This document shows positions 35,523-43,787 of a stretch of 50,996 nucleotides of DNA, piece by piece. The DNA lies in the NCBI GenBank assembly GCA_030153935.1, contig JASKKX010000002.1:1-50996 (forward strand), given 5' to 3'. This DNA is from Verrucomicrobiota bacterium. Its GTDB lineage: Bacteria; Verrucomicrobiota; Kiritimatiellia; Kiritimatiellales; Tichowtungiaceae. Within the stretch, counting starts at the first letter, position 1, and each line of letters begins with the position of its first letter. A model generated the notes under the pieces. It saw only the letters and a program-made list of their open reading frames with translations. It was not told the DNA's origin and searched no databases. The position numbers and the translations under genes were made by a program.

Positions 35523-36332
35523 CTATGAAGGAGATTTGACTGCTTTGACCATTTCGGCGACAAAGGCGGCGGCATCGGCGCGGCCGTCAGGCGTATGCGG
35601 ATTGTTGTGAAATTTGTTGACGATTGCCGAGCCGACGACGACGGCGTCGGCAAACGACGCCGCTTCCGCCGCCTGCTGCGGCGTGCCGATTCCAAACCCG
35701 AGCGCAACGGGCAGCTGGGTGTATGTCTTGATTTTATCAACCAGACCGCGCGCCCCTGCGGCGATGCTGTCGCGCACGCCGGTGACGCCTTCGCGCGAGA
35801 CGCAGTAGACAAAACCGTTGGCGTCCTTGACGATTTTCCGGATCCGCTCTTCGGGTGTAGTGGGCGTGATGAGAGAAATGGTGTTGAGGTTGGCGGCGGA
35901 GATGAATTTTTTGTACGGGCCGGATTCTTCGCGCGGCATGTCGAGAATGAGAAATCCGTCGATGCCCGCTGCGGCAGCTTCGTTCATGGCCTTTTCAAAT
36001 CCGCGGGCGTGAAGCGTGTTCAGATAGGCGTAGAAAATCATCGGAATCTGCGAGCGCTCGCGGATTTTCGCAACACAGTCCATCACTCCGTTAAAGGTGG
36101 CGCCGGCGGCGAGTGCGCGGGAAGCAGCGTCCTGGTTGACGCGACCGTCGGCCAGCGGATCGGAAAACGGCAGGCCGAGTTCGACGAGATCCACGCCGGC
36201 ATCTTCCAGACGCAGCACAATGTCAACCGTCTCATCCAGCGAGGGATCTCCCGCGCCGATGTAGGCAATGAATCCTTTTCGGCCTTGTTTTTTCAGGGCG
36301 GCGAATTTCTGATCAACGCGTGTCTTTTTCAT
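35523..36332 (-). CDS. trpA: Tryptophan synthase alpha subunit
   Basis: A 269-residue TIM-barrel protein releasing indole from indole-3-glycerol phosphate. The catalytic acids are in LVELGLPFSDPLADG (Glu) and IAYIGAGDPS (the usual YxxAGDP region reads YIGAGDP). The substrate loop DGRVNQDA differs from the usual DGPVIQ. Phosphate-binding GFGIGTPQQ and the loop YCVSREGVTG are present. trpB is not in the window, so trpA is detached from a trp operon. Its start overlaps the end of a membrane protein gene by 20 bases. Confidence 0.94.
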   Translation of the reverse strand: MKKTRVDQKFAALKKQGRKGFIAYIGAGDPSLDETVDIVLRLEDAGVDLVELGLPFSDPLADGRVNQDAASRALAAGATFNGVMDCVAKIRERSQIPMIFYAYLNTLHARGFEKAMNEAAAAGIDGFLILDMPREESGPYKKFISAANLNTISLITPTTPEERIRKIVKDANGFVYCVSREGVTGVRDSIAAGARGLVDKIKTYTQLPVALGFGIGTPQQAAEAASFADAVVVGSAIVNKFHNNPHTPDGRADAAAFVAEMVKAVKSPS

Positions 36333-36813
36333 GCTTTTTCAATGGGTGGAGCGTTTTATCCTGTTTCCCCGGCGGGGGAAAAGCCGATCTGTTTTCCATG
36401 TCGGAAAGCTGATCCGCAGAAAATTTCTGCTCGAATTTGCCGATACGACGGGCAATGTCATTTAAACGGAATTCAATGGAATTGAGCATCCAGAACTGAA
36501 AATGTTCAACTTTCGTCTGTTTGTGAATCATCCAGATGATTTTTACAGAAACCAGAAATATGGCTAATTCCAGCGAAACGATCGGCGATAAAAACGGAAT
36601 ATGGATATGAAATAAATGCCGCAGCATGTCGAAGCAGAACAAAAAAATTATTACGACAACAAAAATCATATTGATGATCTTGTCTCGATGCCGGGAGCCT
36701 TTCCCTCCAATCTGTCCGATCAGATCTCTAATTCTTTCTTTTTCTGCCCGAAAGTGTTCCAGCTCGCCTTCCAAGATATTATTGCCAGGCTGTCTATCAC
36801 GATCTTCGTTCAT
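36313..36813 (-). CDS. Two-helix membrane protein of unknown function
   Basis: A 166-residue protein with a charged N-terminal helix (GELEHFRAEKERIRDLIGQIG), two adjacent transmembrane segments (MIFVVVIIFLFCFDML and FLSPIVSLELAIFLVSVKII) and a basic C-terminal cytoplasmic tail. I do not recognise a family. It overlaps mcsB upstream by 4 bases and trpA downstream by 20 bases, so it belongs to the mcsA-mcsB-trpA transcription unit. Confidence 0.75.
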   Translation of the reverse strand: MNEDRDRQPGNNILEGELEHFRAEKERIRDLIGQIGGKGSRHRDKIINMIFVVVIIFLFCFDMLRHLFHIHIPFLSPIVSLELAIFLVSVKIIWMIHKQTKVEHFQFWMLNSIEFRLNDIARRIGKFEQKFSADQLSDMENRSAFPPPGKQDKTLHPLKKHEKDTR

Positions 36814-37862
36814 TCTTTCCTTTCCAGAAACTTTCGGATGAGCAGAGCGCGCTGGATGTCGCGTTCCTCAGGGCTCAGCGCAGAACCCGCCTCTTTCTGC
36901 AGGTGAGCCGGATGAATCCGAATGAAAAGCCGGTCGATTTCACGTCGCGCCGTATTGGGCAGCAGCTCGAGGTCCACCCCCAGCCGCAGGGCAGAAAGCA
37001 GATCAAGCGCCTCCCCGGTTGTCATCAGAACGGCATTGGCCAGAATTCCATAGGCACGTCCGACATGGTCCTGTACCCGGATTCGCTGGGTTTCCATCAG
37101 CCGCCGCCGGGCATTTTTCTCATGTTCGATCACTTCAAGTACAATCTGTTCCAGATGGGCGATAATCTCCATCTCGGATTTTCCCAGGGTAATCTGGTTC
37201 GAAATCTGGAACATGTGGCCGGAAGCCTCGGAGCCTTCGCCCCACAGTCCGCGCACGGCGAGTCCGATTTTTGAGACGGCATTAATCATTGGTTTAATTT
37301 CTCCGCTCAAGATCAGTCCCGGCAGATGCAACATCACGCTGGCGCGCAAACCGGTGCCGACGTTGGACGGACAGGCCGTCAAATAGCCGAGCTTGCTCGA
37401 AAAAGCATAGGAAAGAGTTTTTTCCAAATCGTTATCCAGCTGATCGGCCGCCTCCCATGCTTTCTGAAGGTTCAGGCCCGGCTGAAGTGACTGCAGACGC
37501 AGGTGATCTTCTTCGTTCACCATGACTGCGCGGCATTCATCTTCGCAGACAAATACCCCGCTGCCGGCCTGGCGTTCGGCCAGTTCCCGACTGATCAGGT
37601 GGCGTTCAAAAAGAAGTTCCCGGTCCAGTGCGTTCAGTTCATCCATTCGCCAGCGAAGAAAACCGCCGCCGTTCACCGCATCGAATGCGGAAGCAACCTT
37701 ATCCCAAACCTGATTGCGAACCTCTTTAGAGGCCCATCCCGGGAACGTGGTGTCACGCAGATTGCGTGCAAGACGTATGCGACTGCTGATTACCGGGCCT
37801 TCGTCAGGTCCGGTTTCCAGCCAGCCTCCATGCCGATCGAGAAGATCGTCCAGAGCCGTCAC
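36810..37862 (-). CDS. mcsB: Protein arginine kinase McsB
   Basis: A 350-residue ATP:guanido phosphotransferase family protein kinase that phosphorylates arginines, marking proteins for ClpCP in Bacillus. The opening ISSRIRLARNLRDTTFP, the GYLTACPSNVGTGLRASVMLHLPGL core and the GEGSEASGHMFQISNQ loop match McsB. The C-terminal RDIQRALLIR contains the RDxxRA phosphoarginine-binding motif, which supports protein kinase activity over phosphagen kinase. It overlaps mcsA by 4 bases. clpC and ctsR are not adjacent, unlike in Firmicutes. Confidence 0.94.
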   Translation of the reverse strand: MTALDDLLDRHGGWLETGPDEGPVISSRIRLARNLRDTTFPGWASKEVRNQVWDKVASAFDAVNGGGFLRWRMDELNALDRELLFERHLISRELAERQAGSGVFVCEDECRAVMVNEEDHLRLQSLQPGLNLQKAWEAADQLDNDLEKTLSYAFSSKLGYLTACPSNVGTGLRASVMLHLPGLILSGEIKPMINAVSKIGLAVRGLWGEGSEASGHMFQISNQITLGKSEMEIIAHLEQIVLEVIEHEKNARRRLMETQRIRVQDHVGRAYGILANAVLMTTGEALDLLSALRLGVDLELLPNTARREIDRLFIRIHPAHLQKEAGSALSPEERDIQRALLIRKFLERKE

Positions 37863-38365
37863 TGGTCACCTCCTGCCGCGGCGGCTTCATCCCGGCAGGC
37901 TTTGATTTGATCGCGCAATTCAGCCGCTTTTTCATAATCCTCACGGGCTATGGTCTCCTCCAGTTCTTTCTGGAGCCGGGCAATTTTCGATTTCATTCGC
38001 GTCTGAACTCCCTCCCGGGCCGGAATTTTGCCGATGTGCTGAGAACTGTGGTGCATCGCTTTAACCGCCGCCGTCAGTTCAGCCATGAATGTTTTATAAC
38101 ATTCAGGACAGCCGAGCCGGCTGCTTTTGCGAAACTCATCGTGCGTCATACCGCAGCGCGGGCAGGCCAGTGTCAGATTGCTCGCGGTGGACTGCTGCGA
38201 CTGCTGACTGAGCCCCATCAGAATGTCGGTGATGGAAATCGGACTGTTTACATCAACACCCTGCGCTTTTGCATGTTCTTCGCAGAGATGAACCTCTTTT
38301 ATCTCTCCGTTGACCACCTGCGTCAGATGGACTACGGCTTCTTTGTCGCAGAGATCGCATTTCAT
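37859..38365 (-). CDS. mcsA: McsA-like zinc-finger activator with UVR motif
   Basis: A 168-residue adaptor. Cysteines C3, C6, C28 with nearby H31 and C68, C71, C86, C89 form two zinc sites (CDLC, CPRCG, CPEC). A UvrB/UvrC-type UVR helix pair occupies ~128-158 (LQKELEETIAREDYEKAAELRDQI region). In Bacillus McsA activates McsB. The 4-base overlap with mcsB confirms pairing. It starts 9 bases after ilvE, in the same direction. Confidence 0.92.
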   Translation of the reverse strand: MKCDLCDKEAVVHLTQVVNGEIKEVHLCEEHAKAQGVDVNSPISITDILMGLSQQSQQSTASNLTLACPRCGMTHDEFRKSSRLGCPECYKTFMAELTAAVKAMHHSSQHIGKIPAREGVQTRMKSKIARLQKELEETIAREDYEKAAELRDQIKACRDEAAAAGGDQ

Positions 38366-38374
38366 GATCTGCTC

Positions 38375-39244
38375 CTATTGAATCCGAACGCCTTCGGTTC
38401 CGGCAAGTTCGCGATAGGCGCGGCCCAGTTTTTTGGTAACCGGTCCGGGCATGCCGCTGCCGATCGTCCGACGGTCCAGGGCAACAACAGCGATAACTTC
38501 GGCCGCTGTTCCGGTCAGAAAAACCTCGTCGGCAGTCCACAGTTCATACCGGGTCATGACGGTCTCGGAAACCTCCATGCCCAGGTCACGGGCGGCCTTC
38601 ATCACTTTGTTGCGGGTAACGCCTTCAAGGGCGCCGCACCAAGTGGGCGGGGTTATTAATTTATTTCCTTTAACGGCAAAAACATTGTCGCCGGAAGCCT
38701 CCGCAATATATCCCTGTGCATTCAGCAGCAGACATTCGTTGACGCCGGAGTTGATCGCCTCGATCTTCGCCATGATGTTGTTGAGGTAATTCAGACTCTT
38801 GACCCGCGGACTCAGGGTTCCGGGGGAGTTGCGTGTTGTGGACGCCGTAACCAGTTTCATGCCGTTGGCGTATAGTTCGTCAGGATAGAGCTGAATGTCG
38901 GCAGCAATGATGATGACCTGTGTATTTTTGCAGAGATACGGGTTGAGACCCAGCGTACCGACGCCGCGTGTGATGACATGGCGCAGATAACCGTTTTCAA
39001 GATTGTTGGCCTTGCAGGTTTCGACTGTTGCTTTGATCAGTTCCTCTTTGGTTATCCCGGGCTCAAGCGCAATCACTTTTGCGGAGTCGAGCAGGCGCTG
39101 CATGTGTTCATCAAGAAAAGCAACGTTGTTGTCGTAGACGCGGGTGCCTTCAAACACGCCGTCACCGTACAATAAACCGTGGTCGAAAACCGAAACGACG
39201 GCGTCCTTTTCATCAACAAGATTTCCGTTTAAATAAATTTTCAT
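38375..39244 (-). CDS. ilvE: Branched-chain amino acid aminotransferase
   Basis: A 289-residue fold-type IV PLP aminotransferase for the last step of valine, leucine and isoleucine synthesis. Landmarks: GDGVFEGTRVYD, the lysine in SLNYLNNI (SxKSLNYL), NAQGYIAEASGDNVF, and TWCGALEGVTRN. D-amino acid transaminase or ADC lyase have the same fold; the SLNYLNN and GYLRHVITRG blocks favour IlvE. It lies between lolD and mcsA with 9-base gaps. Confidence 0.9.
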   Translation of the reverse strand: MKIYLNGNLVDEKDAVVSVFDHGLLYGDGVFEGTRVYDNNVAFLDEHMQRLLDSAKVIALEPGITKEELIKATVETCKANNLENGYLRHVITRGVGTLGLNPYLCKNTQVIIIAADIQLYPDELYANGMKLVTASTTRNSPGTLSPRVKSLNYLNNIMAKIEAINSGVNECLLLNAQGYIAEASGDNVFAVKGNKLITPPTWCGALEGVTRNKVMKAARDLGMEVSETVMTRYELWTADEVFLTGTAAEVIAVVALDRRTIGSGMPGPVTKKLGRAYRELAGTEGVRIQ

Positions 39245-39253
39245 TGTCTATTC

Positions 39254-39928
39254 CTATTCTTCCAGTTTTCCGTCTTTCAAAATTAATTCCCGCTGGCAGC
39301 GGCACGCCACTCCTTCATTGTGTGTCACCACAATCAGAGTGCGGTGTACAGATTGCGCTAAATCAAAGAGATTGTTCAATATATTTTCGCCGATATGCGA
39401 GTCCAGATTGCCGGTTGGCTCATCGGCCAGAATCAGTTCCGGGTCGTTGATCAGTGCTCTGGCAATCGCCACGCGCTGCTGTTCCCCTCCGGAAAGCTCC
39501 GCCGGACGGTGGTCCATCCGCCCGCTCAGTCCGACCTGATCCAGCAGATGTTCCGCACGCGACTTTGCATCCCGCCGGTTTCCCGCCGCCATGGCCGGCA
39601 GAAGCACATTCTGGCGAACATCCAGTTCCGGCAGCAGGTGATAGCTCTGGAAGATAAATCCGCAGCGTTTTGCACGAAAGGCCGCCCTTCCGGCAGAATT
39701 CATCCTGCCGAGGCTTGTTTTTTCAAAAAAGACGTCGCCGGCATCCGGACGGTCCAGTCCGCCGAGAATATGCATCAGGGTGCTTTTGCCCGCCCCGCTG
39801 GCTCCCATAATGGAAATCGACTCACCGCGGCGGATGGACAGGGACACTCCGTGCAGCACTTCCACCGTCCGCTTGCCGATGTGATAGGTCTTGTGCACCT
39901 CATCCGCCCGTAAAATCAGTTCACTCAT
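39254..39928 (-). CDS. lolD: Lipoprotein-releasing ABC transporter ATPase LolD
   Basis: A 224-residue ATPase with Walker A GASGAGKST, signature LSGGEQQR and Walker B LILADEPTGNLD. The MacB/LolD subfamily is shown by the GLDRPDAGDVFF and RCGFIFQSYHLLPE blocks. It powers release of outer-membrane lipoproteins to LolA, implying a Gram-negative envelope. It overlaps the permease gene by 8 bases. Confidence 0.93.
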   Translation of the reverse strand: MSELILRADEVHKTYHIGKRTVEVLHGVSLSIRRGESISIMGASGAGKSTLMHILGGLDRPDAGDVFFEKTSLGRMNSAGRAAFRAKRCGFIFQSYHLLPELDVRQNVLLPAMAAGNRRDAKSRAEHLLDQVGLSGRMDHRPAELSGGEQQRVAIARALINDPELILADEPTGNLDSHIGENILNNLFDLAQSVHRTLIVVTHNEGVACRCQRELILKDGKLEE

Positions 39929-41150
39929 TTCGTAAAGCCTCCACAGGTTCCAGGCGGGCCGCCCGCCAGGCGGGAATAAGGCCCGCCAATGTGCAGATGA
40001 TCATGACCGTGGCGCAAACGGTCACCACATCACCGGTGGTGGTGTGTGCCGGAATCTGACTGAGTTGATAGAGCTCTTTGGGAAGCAGATCAATACGGAA
40101 CTGCATCGAAATAAAATTCAGAAGTTCATTTCGGTAGCGCAGCGCCAACAGACCGAACCCCAGTCCGCAACCGGTTCCGATGGCCCCCTGCACCGCGCCG
40201 ATCCACAGAAAGATCCCCATGATGCGCCGACTGGAAAATCCAACTGCCTTTAAAAGCCCGATTTCATGCGTCTTCTGTACCGTCAGCGTAATCAGTGTGT
40301 TCGTAATTCCGAATGCAGCCACAATCGTGATGAAGATCAACAGGAAAAACATCATGTTTTTTTCGGTCTGGAGTGCCGTAAAAAGCTGGCGGTTCATATC
40401 GATCCATGTGCGCGTCTGAAAAAACGGCCCGAGCGCAGCGTGAATGTCCCGGGCGACCTGCGGCGCGTTCATCGGATCGTCCGTCATCACTTGGATACTG
40501 TGCACCCCCTCCTCCACATTATAAATTGAACGGGCGGTTTCGATGGAAGTCAGTACATAGCCCGAATCGAATTCCCACATCCCGACATCAAAAATGCCGC
40601 TCACCGTCAGCTCTTCCGGAAGGCGCAATTCGTCCTGCGAAACAAAGTTCTGGGGGGAGTAAACCAGTACCGCATCGCCCAGGCTGAGCCCGAGACGGAT
40701 GGCCAGATCGCGTCCGATCACAATTTCGTCATACCCGAGTGAAAAGGTTCCTTCCACGATGTGATCCGGTACTTTGCTGACAGTTCGCTCCAGTTCAGGG
40801 GCTACGCCGCGCAGAATCGGGGTTTGAACATTGTTATCCGCCTGAAGAAAAACCAGGCCTTCGAGGCCGGGAGCTGCACCGGTAATTCCTTTGATCTCTT
40901 TGATGCTGTCCAACACTTTTTCGGGATGCTGCACAATGCCGCCGGATTCCGTCACTTTGACATGCGCATTGAAACTGAGAATTTTATCGCGCCAGGTTTC
41001 ATCAAACCCGGTCATCACGGACAAAACAATGATCAACACCGCAACGCCGAGGGTAACGCCGAGCAGCGACAGCAGCGTGACAACCGAAAGGAACGACCGC
41101 TTGGGTTTCAGATATTTAAATGCCAGAAAAAGTGAAAATGATTGCTTCAT
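39921..41150 (-). CDS. Lipoprotein-releasing ABC transporter permease (LolC/LolE family)
   Basis: A 409-residue permease with an N-terminal helix (FLSVVTLLSLLGVTLGVAVLIIVLSVMTGF), a large periplasmic domain, and three C-terminal helices (FFLLIFITIVAAFGITNTLI onward; ETHEIGLLKAVGFSSRRIM is the coupling region). Only one permease is encoded beside lolD, so it may work as a homodimer (LolF-like) or pair with a protein encoded elsewhere. The ATPase gene overlaps by 8 bases. Confidence 0.92.
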   Translation of the reverse strand: MKQSFSLFLAFKYLKPKRSFLSVVTLLSLLGVTLGVAVLIIVLSVMTGFDETWRDKILSFNAHVKVTESGGIVQHPEKVLDSIKEIKGITGAAPGLEGLVFLQADNNVQTPILRGVAPELERTVSKVPDHIVEGTFSLGYDEIVIGRDLAIRLGLSLGDAVLVYSPQNFVSQDELRLPEELTVSGIFDVGMWEFDSGYVLTSIETARSIYNVEEGVHSIQVMTDDPMNAPQVARDIHAALGPFFQTRTWIDMNRQLFTALQTEKNMMFFLLIFITIVAAFGITNTLITLTVQKTHEIGLLKAVGFSSRRIMGIFLWIGAVQGAIGTGCGLGFGLLALRYRNELLNFISMQFRIDLLPKELYQLSQIPAHTTTGDVVTVCATVMIICTLAGLIPAWRAARLEPVEALRNE

Positions 41151-41448
41151 GAATGTGAAAAATCATACGCAGGCTCCCCGAAAAAGCAATAGTTCCAACC
41201 CCTGGAAAAAAGACTGTGTTTTTTTCCAATATCCGGATGTGTGCAGGACTGGATTCCGAAACTTTAATTCCGCTTGATGTTCCAGATTTGCTGACGGGAT
41301 ATCTATGATCAGAGCTGCCAGACCCATGCGCAGCATCCGCATTACACCATGAGGAAAAAGCCAGGCGACCGGATGCAGATTGCCGCGGAGAATCCGATCC
41401 AGAAAAACAGGGCAACAATCCATTGCGGCAAGGCACTGAACGGCTGTT
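41151..41448 (-). other. Intergenic stretch with hairpin and possible small-gene remnant
   Basis: This 298-base gap between miaB and the Lol permease holds a TTCCA-N5-TGGAA palindrome (41193-41207) joined to a TGGAAAAAA/TTTTTTTCCA hairpin (41203-41229). Further upstream on the minus strand a short frame (MKQPFSALPQWIVALFFWIG) encodes one membrane-like helix, then stops. Neighbouring frames are open but show no family match. This is probably a terminator plus a decayed small membrane protein; no intact gene is supported. Confidence 0.4.
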
Positions 41449-42780
41449 TCATGATGATGTCTCCTGAGAATCAACCCATGTTCCGATCAGTGAAAACGGG
41501 CCGGTCCAATCGATCCGGATATTCATGAGCTGCCCGAGGCAGTCCCCGTTATATTCGAAAAAGACCAGTTTATTGTGCGGGGTGCGTCCGCGCCAGCGGT
41601 TTTTGTTTTCCTGAAATTCCTCTACCAGCACCTCCACGGTCTGCCCGAAAAGCTCTGCCGACTTTCCGGCATTGATCCGGGCCGTCAATTCATCGAGCCG
41701 GATGCGGCGGTTCTCTTTTTCCTCTTCCGGAACATCGTCTTTCATTTTGGAAGAAAGCGTGCGGGGGCGCGGCGAATATTTGGCGATATGCACCAGATCC
41801 AGCTGCAACTCCTCCAACAGCTTCAGGGTTTCCATGAAATCCTCTTCTGTCTCGCCGGGATAGCCGACAATTACATCGGTATTGATTGAGGCATCCGGAA
41901 TCCACTTCCGAATATTGGAAATAATATCGCGATATTCCTGCTGCGTATAGCCGCGGCGCATCGATTCGAGGATGCGGTCACTCCCCGCTTGAAACGGAAT
42001 TTCAAAGTACGGGCAGACTTTTTCGGTTTCAGCCACGGCGCGAATCAGCTCTTCATCGATGTAGGCCGGATGACTGGTAAGAAAGCGAACGCGGTGAAGT
42101 CCATCGATTTTCGCCACTTCCTTCAGAAGCCATGCGAGATGAAGGCCTTCTTCCAGATCAAATCCGTAGCGATCGACGATCTGCCCGAGCAGATTGACCT
42201 CTTTGATGCCCTGCGCGGCCAGTGCGCGCACTTCACTGAGGATCTCTTCCGGGGCGCGACTGCGGTCCGGGCCGCGGCGGTATGGGATGATACAGTAGGA
42301 ACAGGCGTGTGAGCAACCGAGCGTGACCGGAACAAAGGCCGTAATCGCTTTTTCGCGGTTGACGGCAGGAAGCCGGTAGTCTGCCAGTTCAAGCTGCGCG
42401 CGATTGAGGTGGCTGTAGGCATCGTGCTGCAGAATAAAATCGATCAGTACATCGGTTTGCGAAGGCGCCATGAAAACATCGACGAAGGGAAACTGTTGCG
42501 CCAGATCCTCCGCTTCGCGTTTTCCGACCATGCAGCCCATCAGCGCGATGATCATGCCGGGGCGGCGGGCGTTTTTCACGCCGCCGAGGTCGGTGAGCTT
42601 GGCAACGGCCTTGTCCTCCGGCTGCTGTCGCACCACGCAGGTGTTAAGCACGGCAATATCCGCCTCCATCGCCGGTCGGGTTTCCACGAACCCCAGGGCT
42701 TCCAGCTGCGAAGCGAGATGACGTGAATCGGCTTCGTTCATCTGACAGCCGATGGTCCAGATATGATACGTTCCGGTCAT
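41449..42780 (-). CDS. miaB: tRNA-2-methylthio-N6-isopentenyladenosine-37 synthase MiaB
   Basis: A 443-residue radical SAM methylthiotransferase. The N-terminal UPF0004 domain has cysteines in TIGCQMNEAD, LNTCVVRQQ and ALMGCMVG; the radical SAM cluster is in CSHACSYCIIPYRRG; a C-terminal TRAM domain follows. The C-S-Y-C-I-I-P-Y-R-R-G sequence favours MiaB over MtaB or RimO. It probably forms a single-gene unit. Confidence 0.94.
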   Translation of the reverse strand: MTGTYHIWTIGCQMNEADSRHLASQLEALGFVETRPAMEADIAVLNTCVVRQQPEDKAVAKLTDLGGVKNARRPGMIIALMGCMVGKREAEDLAQQFPFVDVFMAPSQTDVLIDFILQHDAYSHLNRAQLELADYRLPAVNREKAITAFVPVTLGCSHACSYCIIPYRRGPDRSRAPEEILSEVRALAAQGIKEVNLLGQIVDRYGFDLEEGLHLAWLLKEVAKIDGLHRVRFLTSHPAYIDEELIRAVAETEKVCPYFEIPFQAGSDRILESMRRGYTQQEYRDIISNIRKWIPDASINTDVIVGYPGETEEDFMETLKLLEELQLDLVHIAKYSPRPRTLSSKMKDDVPEEEKENRRIRLDELTARINAGKSAELFGQTVEVLVEEFQENKNRWRGRTPHNKLVFFEYNGDCLGQLMNIRIDWTGPFSLIGTWVDSQETSS

Positions 42781-42904
42781 GAATTAAAAATCCTTCTATT
42801 CATTGAAACACAGCTGACGGACGGCATCTGTCCATCAAATATTCCCCTGCACAAATCCCGACGCAAAGCCGGAAGCTAAACTGTGCGCGCTACTCATAAG
42901 ATAT

Positions 42905-42933
42905 TTGACAGGCTGTTTAAATCTCAACAGAAT
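42905..42933 (+). promoter_or_regulatory. Candidate promoter of the monooxygenase-like gene
   Basis: TTGACA (42905-42910) and CAGAAT (42928-42933) are 17 bases apart and 51 bases upstream of the ATG. The -35 is perfect; the -10 matches at four of six positions. Confidence 0.4.
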
Positions 42934-42984
42934 AAAAAACATCAGTCCATATAATATCGGCGGTAAAAACAAGGAAATTGAGAA

Positions 42985-43290
42985 ATGATAAACGTTGTTG
43001 CATCCATACATGTTAAAGAGGGCAAAGTGTCCAGGTTTCTTGGGATTTTCAAAGATAATGTTCCCAATGTCCTTAAAGAAGAGGGGTGCATAGACTATGT
43101 TCCCACGGTGGATGCGCCGACCGGACTGCCTCCTCAGGAACTGCAGGAAAACAGGGTCGTCATTCTTGAAAAATGGGAAAGCATCGACGCCCTGAAGGCC
43201 CATATGAAAACTCCGCATATGCTTGCCTATAGGGAAAAAGTTAAAGATCTTATTGAAAAAATGTCCCTTAACGTACTGCAGGAAGCCTGA
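42985..43290 (+). CDS. Putative quinol monooxygenase (ABM/YgiN-type)
   Basis: A 101-residue antibiotic-biosynthesis-monooxygenase fold protein, a small dimeric ferredoxin-like barrel. Landmarks: VVASIHVKEGKVSRFLGIF, EEGCIDYVPTVDAPTG, ILEKWESIDALKAHMKTPHM. Family members act on quinols or haem, or have no known activity. AAGGAAA precedes the ATG. The gene is isolated between miaB and a transposase remnant, with poor conservation of neighbours suggesting an accessory locus. Confidence 0.85.
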   Translation: MINVVASIHVKEGKVSRFLGIFKDNVPNVLKEEGCIDYVPTVDAPTGLPPQELQENRVVILEKWESIDALKAHMKTPHMLAYREKVKDLIEKMSLNVLQEA

Positions 43291-43558
43291 TCGTTCCGCT
43301 CAGATAAAGCCAGTTCCAAATAGTCCCGAATCGATTTTTGTGACCGCGTGACAGTGCAGGCAACTGAAACGCTTTCCCGCATATTGTCTAGACGCGGACA
43401 ACGGTTTTCAAACCACTTACTGATCCGTTCAGGTGAATTCCACGACGCTTTCATATCGAGAAATCCGGGGACGAGTTCTACCCCTCCCCACTCCGGCGCT
43501 GGCCACCCGGTCATGTCCCGCCGGATAACTCCGAGACCAAGAAACAGGGGGTCTTGCG

Positions 43559-43753
43559 CACCTCTTCTGCCAGGGGTTTGACGGCTTTACTCCGATCGCC
43601 GCCTATCTGGCCCTGAAGGGGTGGCTGCTGGAGATCGGGCACCGCGAGGGCTCCCGGCACAGCTGGAAGAGCTTTTTCCCCTCTCTTGCCCGGGTACTGC
43701 ACAACGTGCCGATTCATTTATTCAAGTTTGACACCATACGACCCTGGATCTAA
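43559..43753 (+). pseudogene. DDE transposase remnant (IS1380/IS4-like)
   Basis: An open frame reading FDGFTPIAAYLALKGWLLEIG followed by HREGSRHSWKSFF resembles the catalytic-core segment FEGYxPIxAYLGxEGYL...ELREGxQH of IS1380-type transposases. It ends at a stop at 43751-43753. The N-terminal part and the rest of the catalytic core are missing. No terminal inverted repeats were found. The stretch 43291-43558 before it contains no recognisable gene. Confidence 0.6.
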
Positions 43754-43756
43754 TTT
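43728..43756 (+). promoter_or_regulatory. Candidate promoter of the tandem-repeat protein
   Basis: A perfect TTGACA (43728-43733), a 17-base spacer and TAATTT (43751-43756) end 31 bases before the chosen ATG. The hexamers lie in the last codons of the transposase remnant. Confidence 0.55.
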
Positions 43757-43787
43757 ATTCATGAAAGCAGTGGTCAAAGGAGGCAGT

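Noticed and set aside
42781-42984. tRNA gene in the miaB/monooxygenase gap
   Set aside because: No cloverleaf, T-loop GTTCRA or CCA-type acceptor stem can be formed; the same was true of the other intergenic gaps.
43331-43350. Possible fourth copy of the Rex-like palindrome (ATCGATTTTTGTGACCGCGT)
   Set aside because: Only the left arm matches; the right arm has no ATCG, and there is no redox gene nearby.
43227-43514. 95-codon minus-strand ORF overlapping the end of the monooxygenase-like gene
   Set aside because: It has no recognisable motif or ribosome-binding site and overlaps a supported gene.
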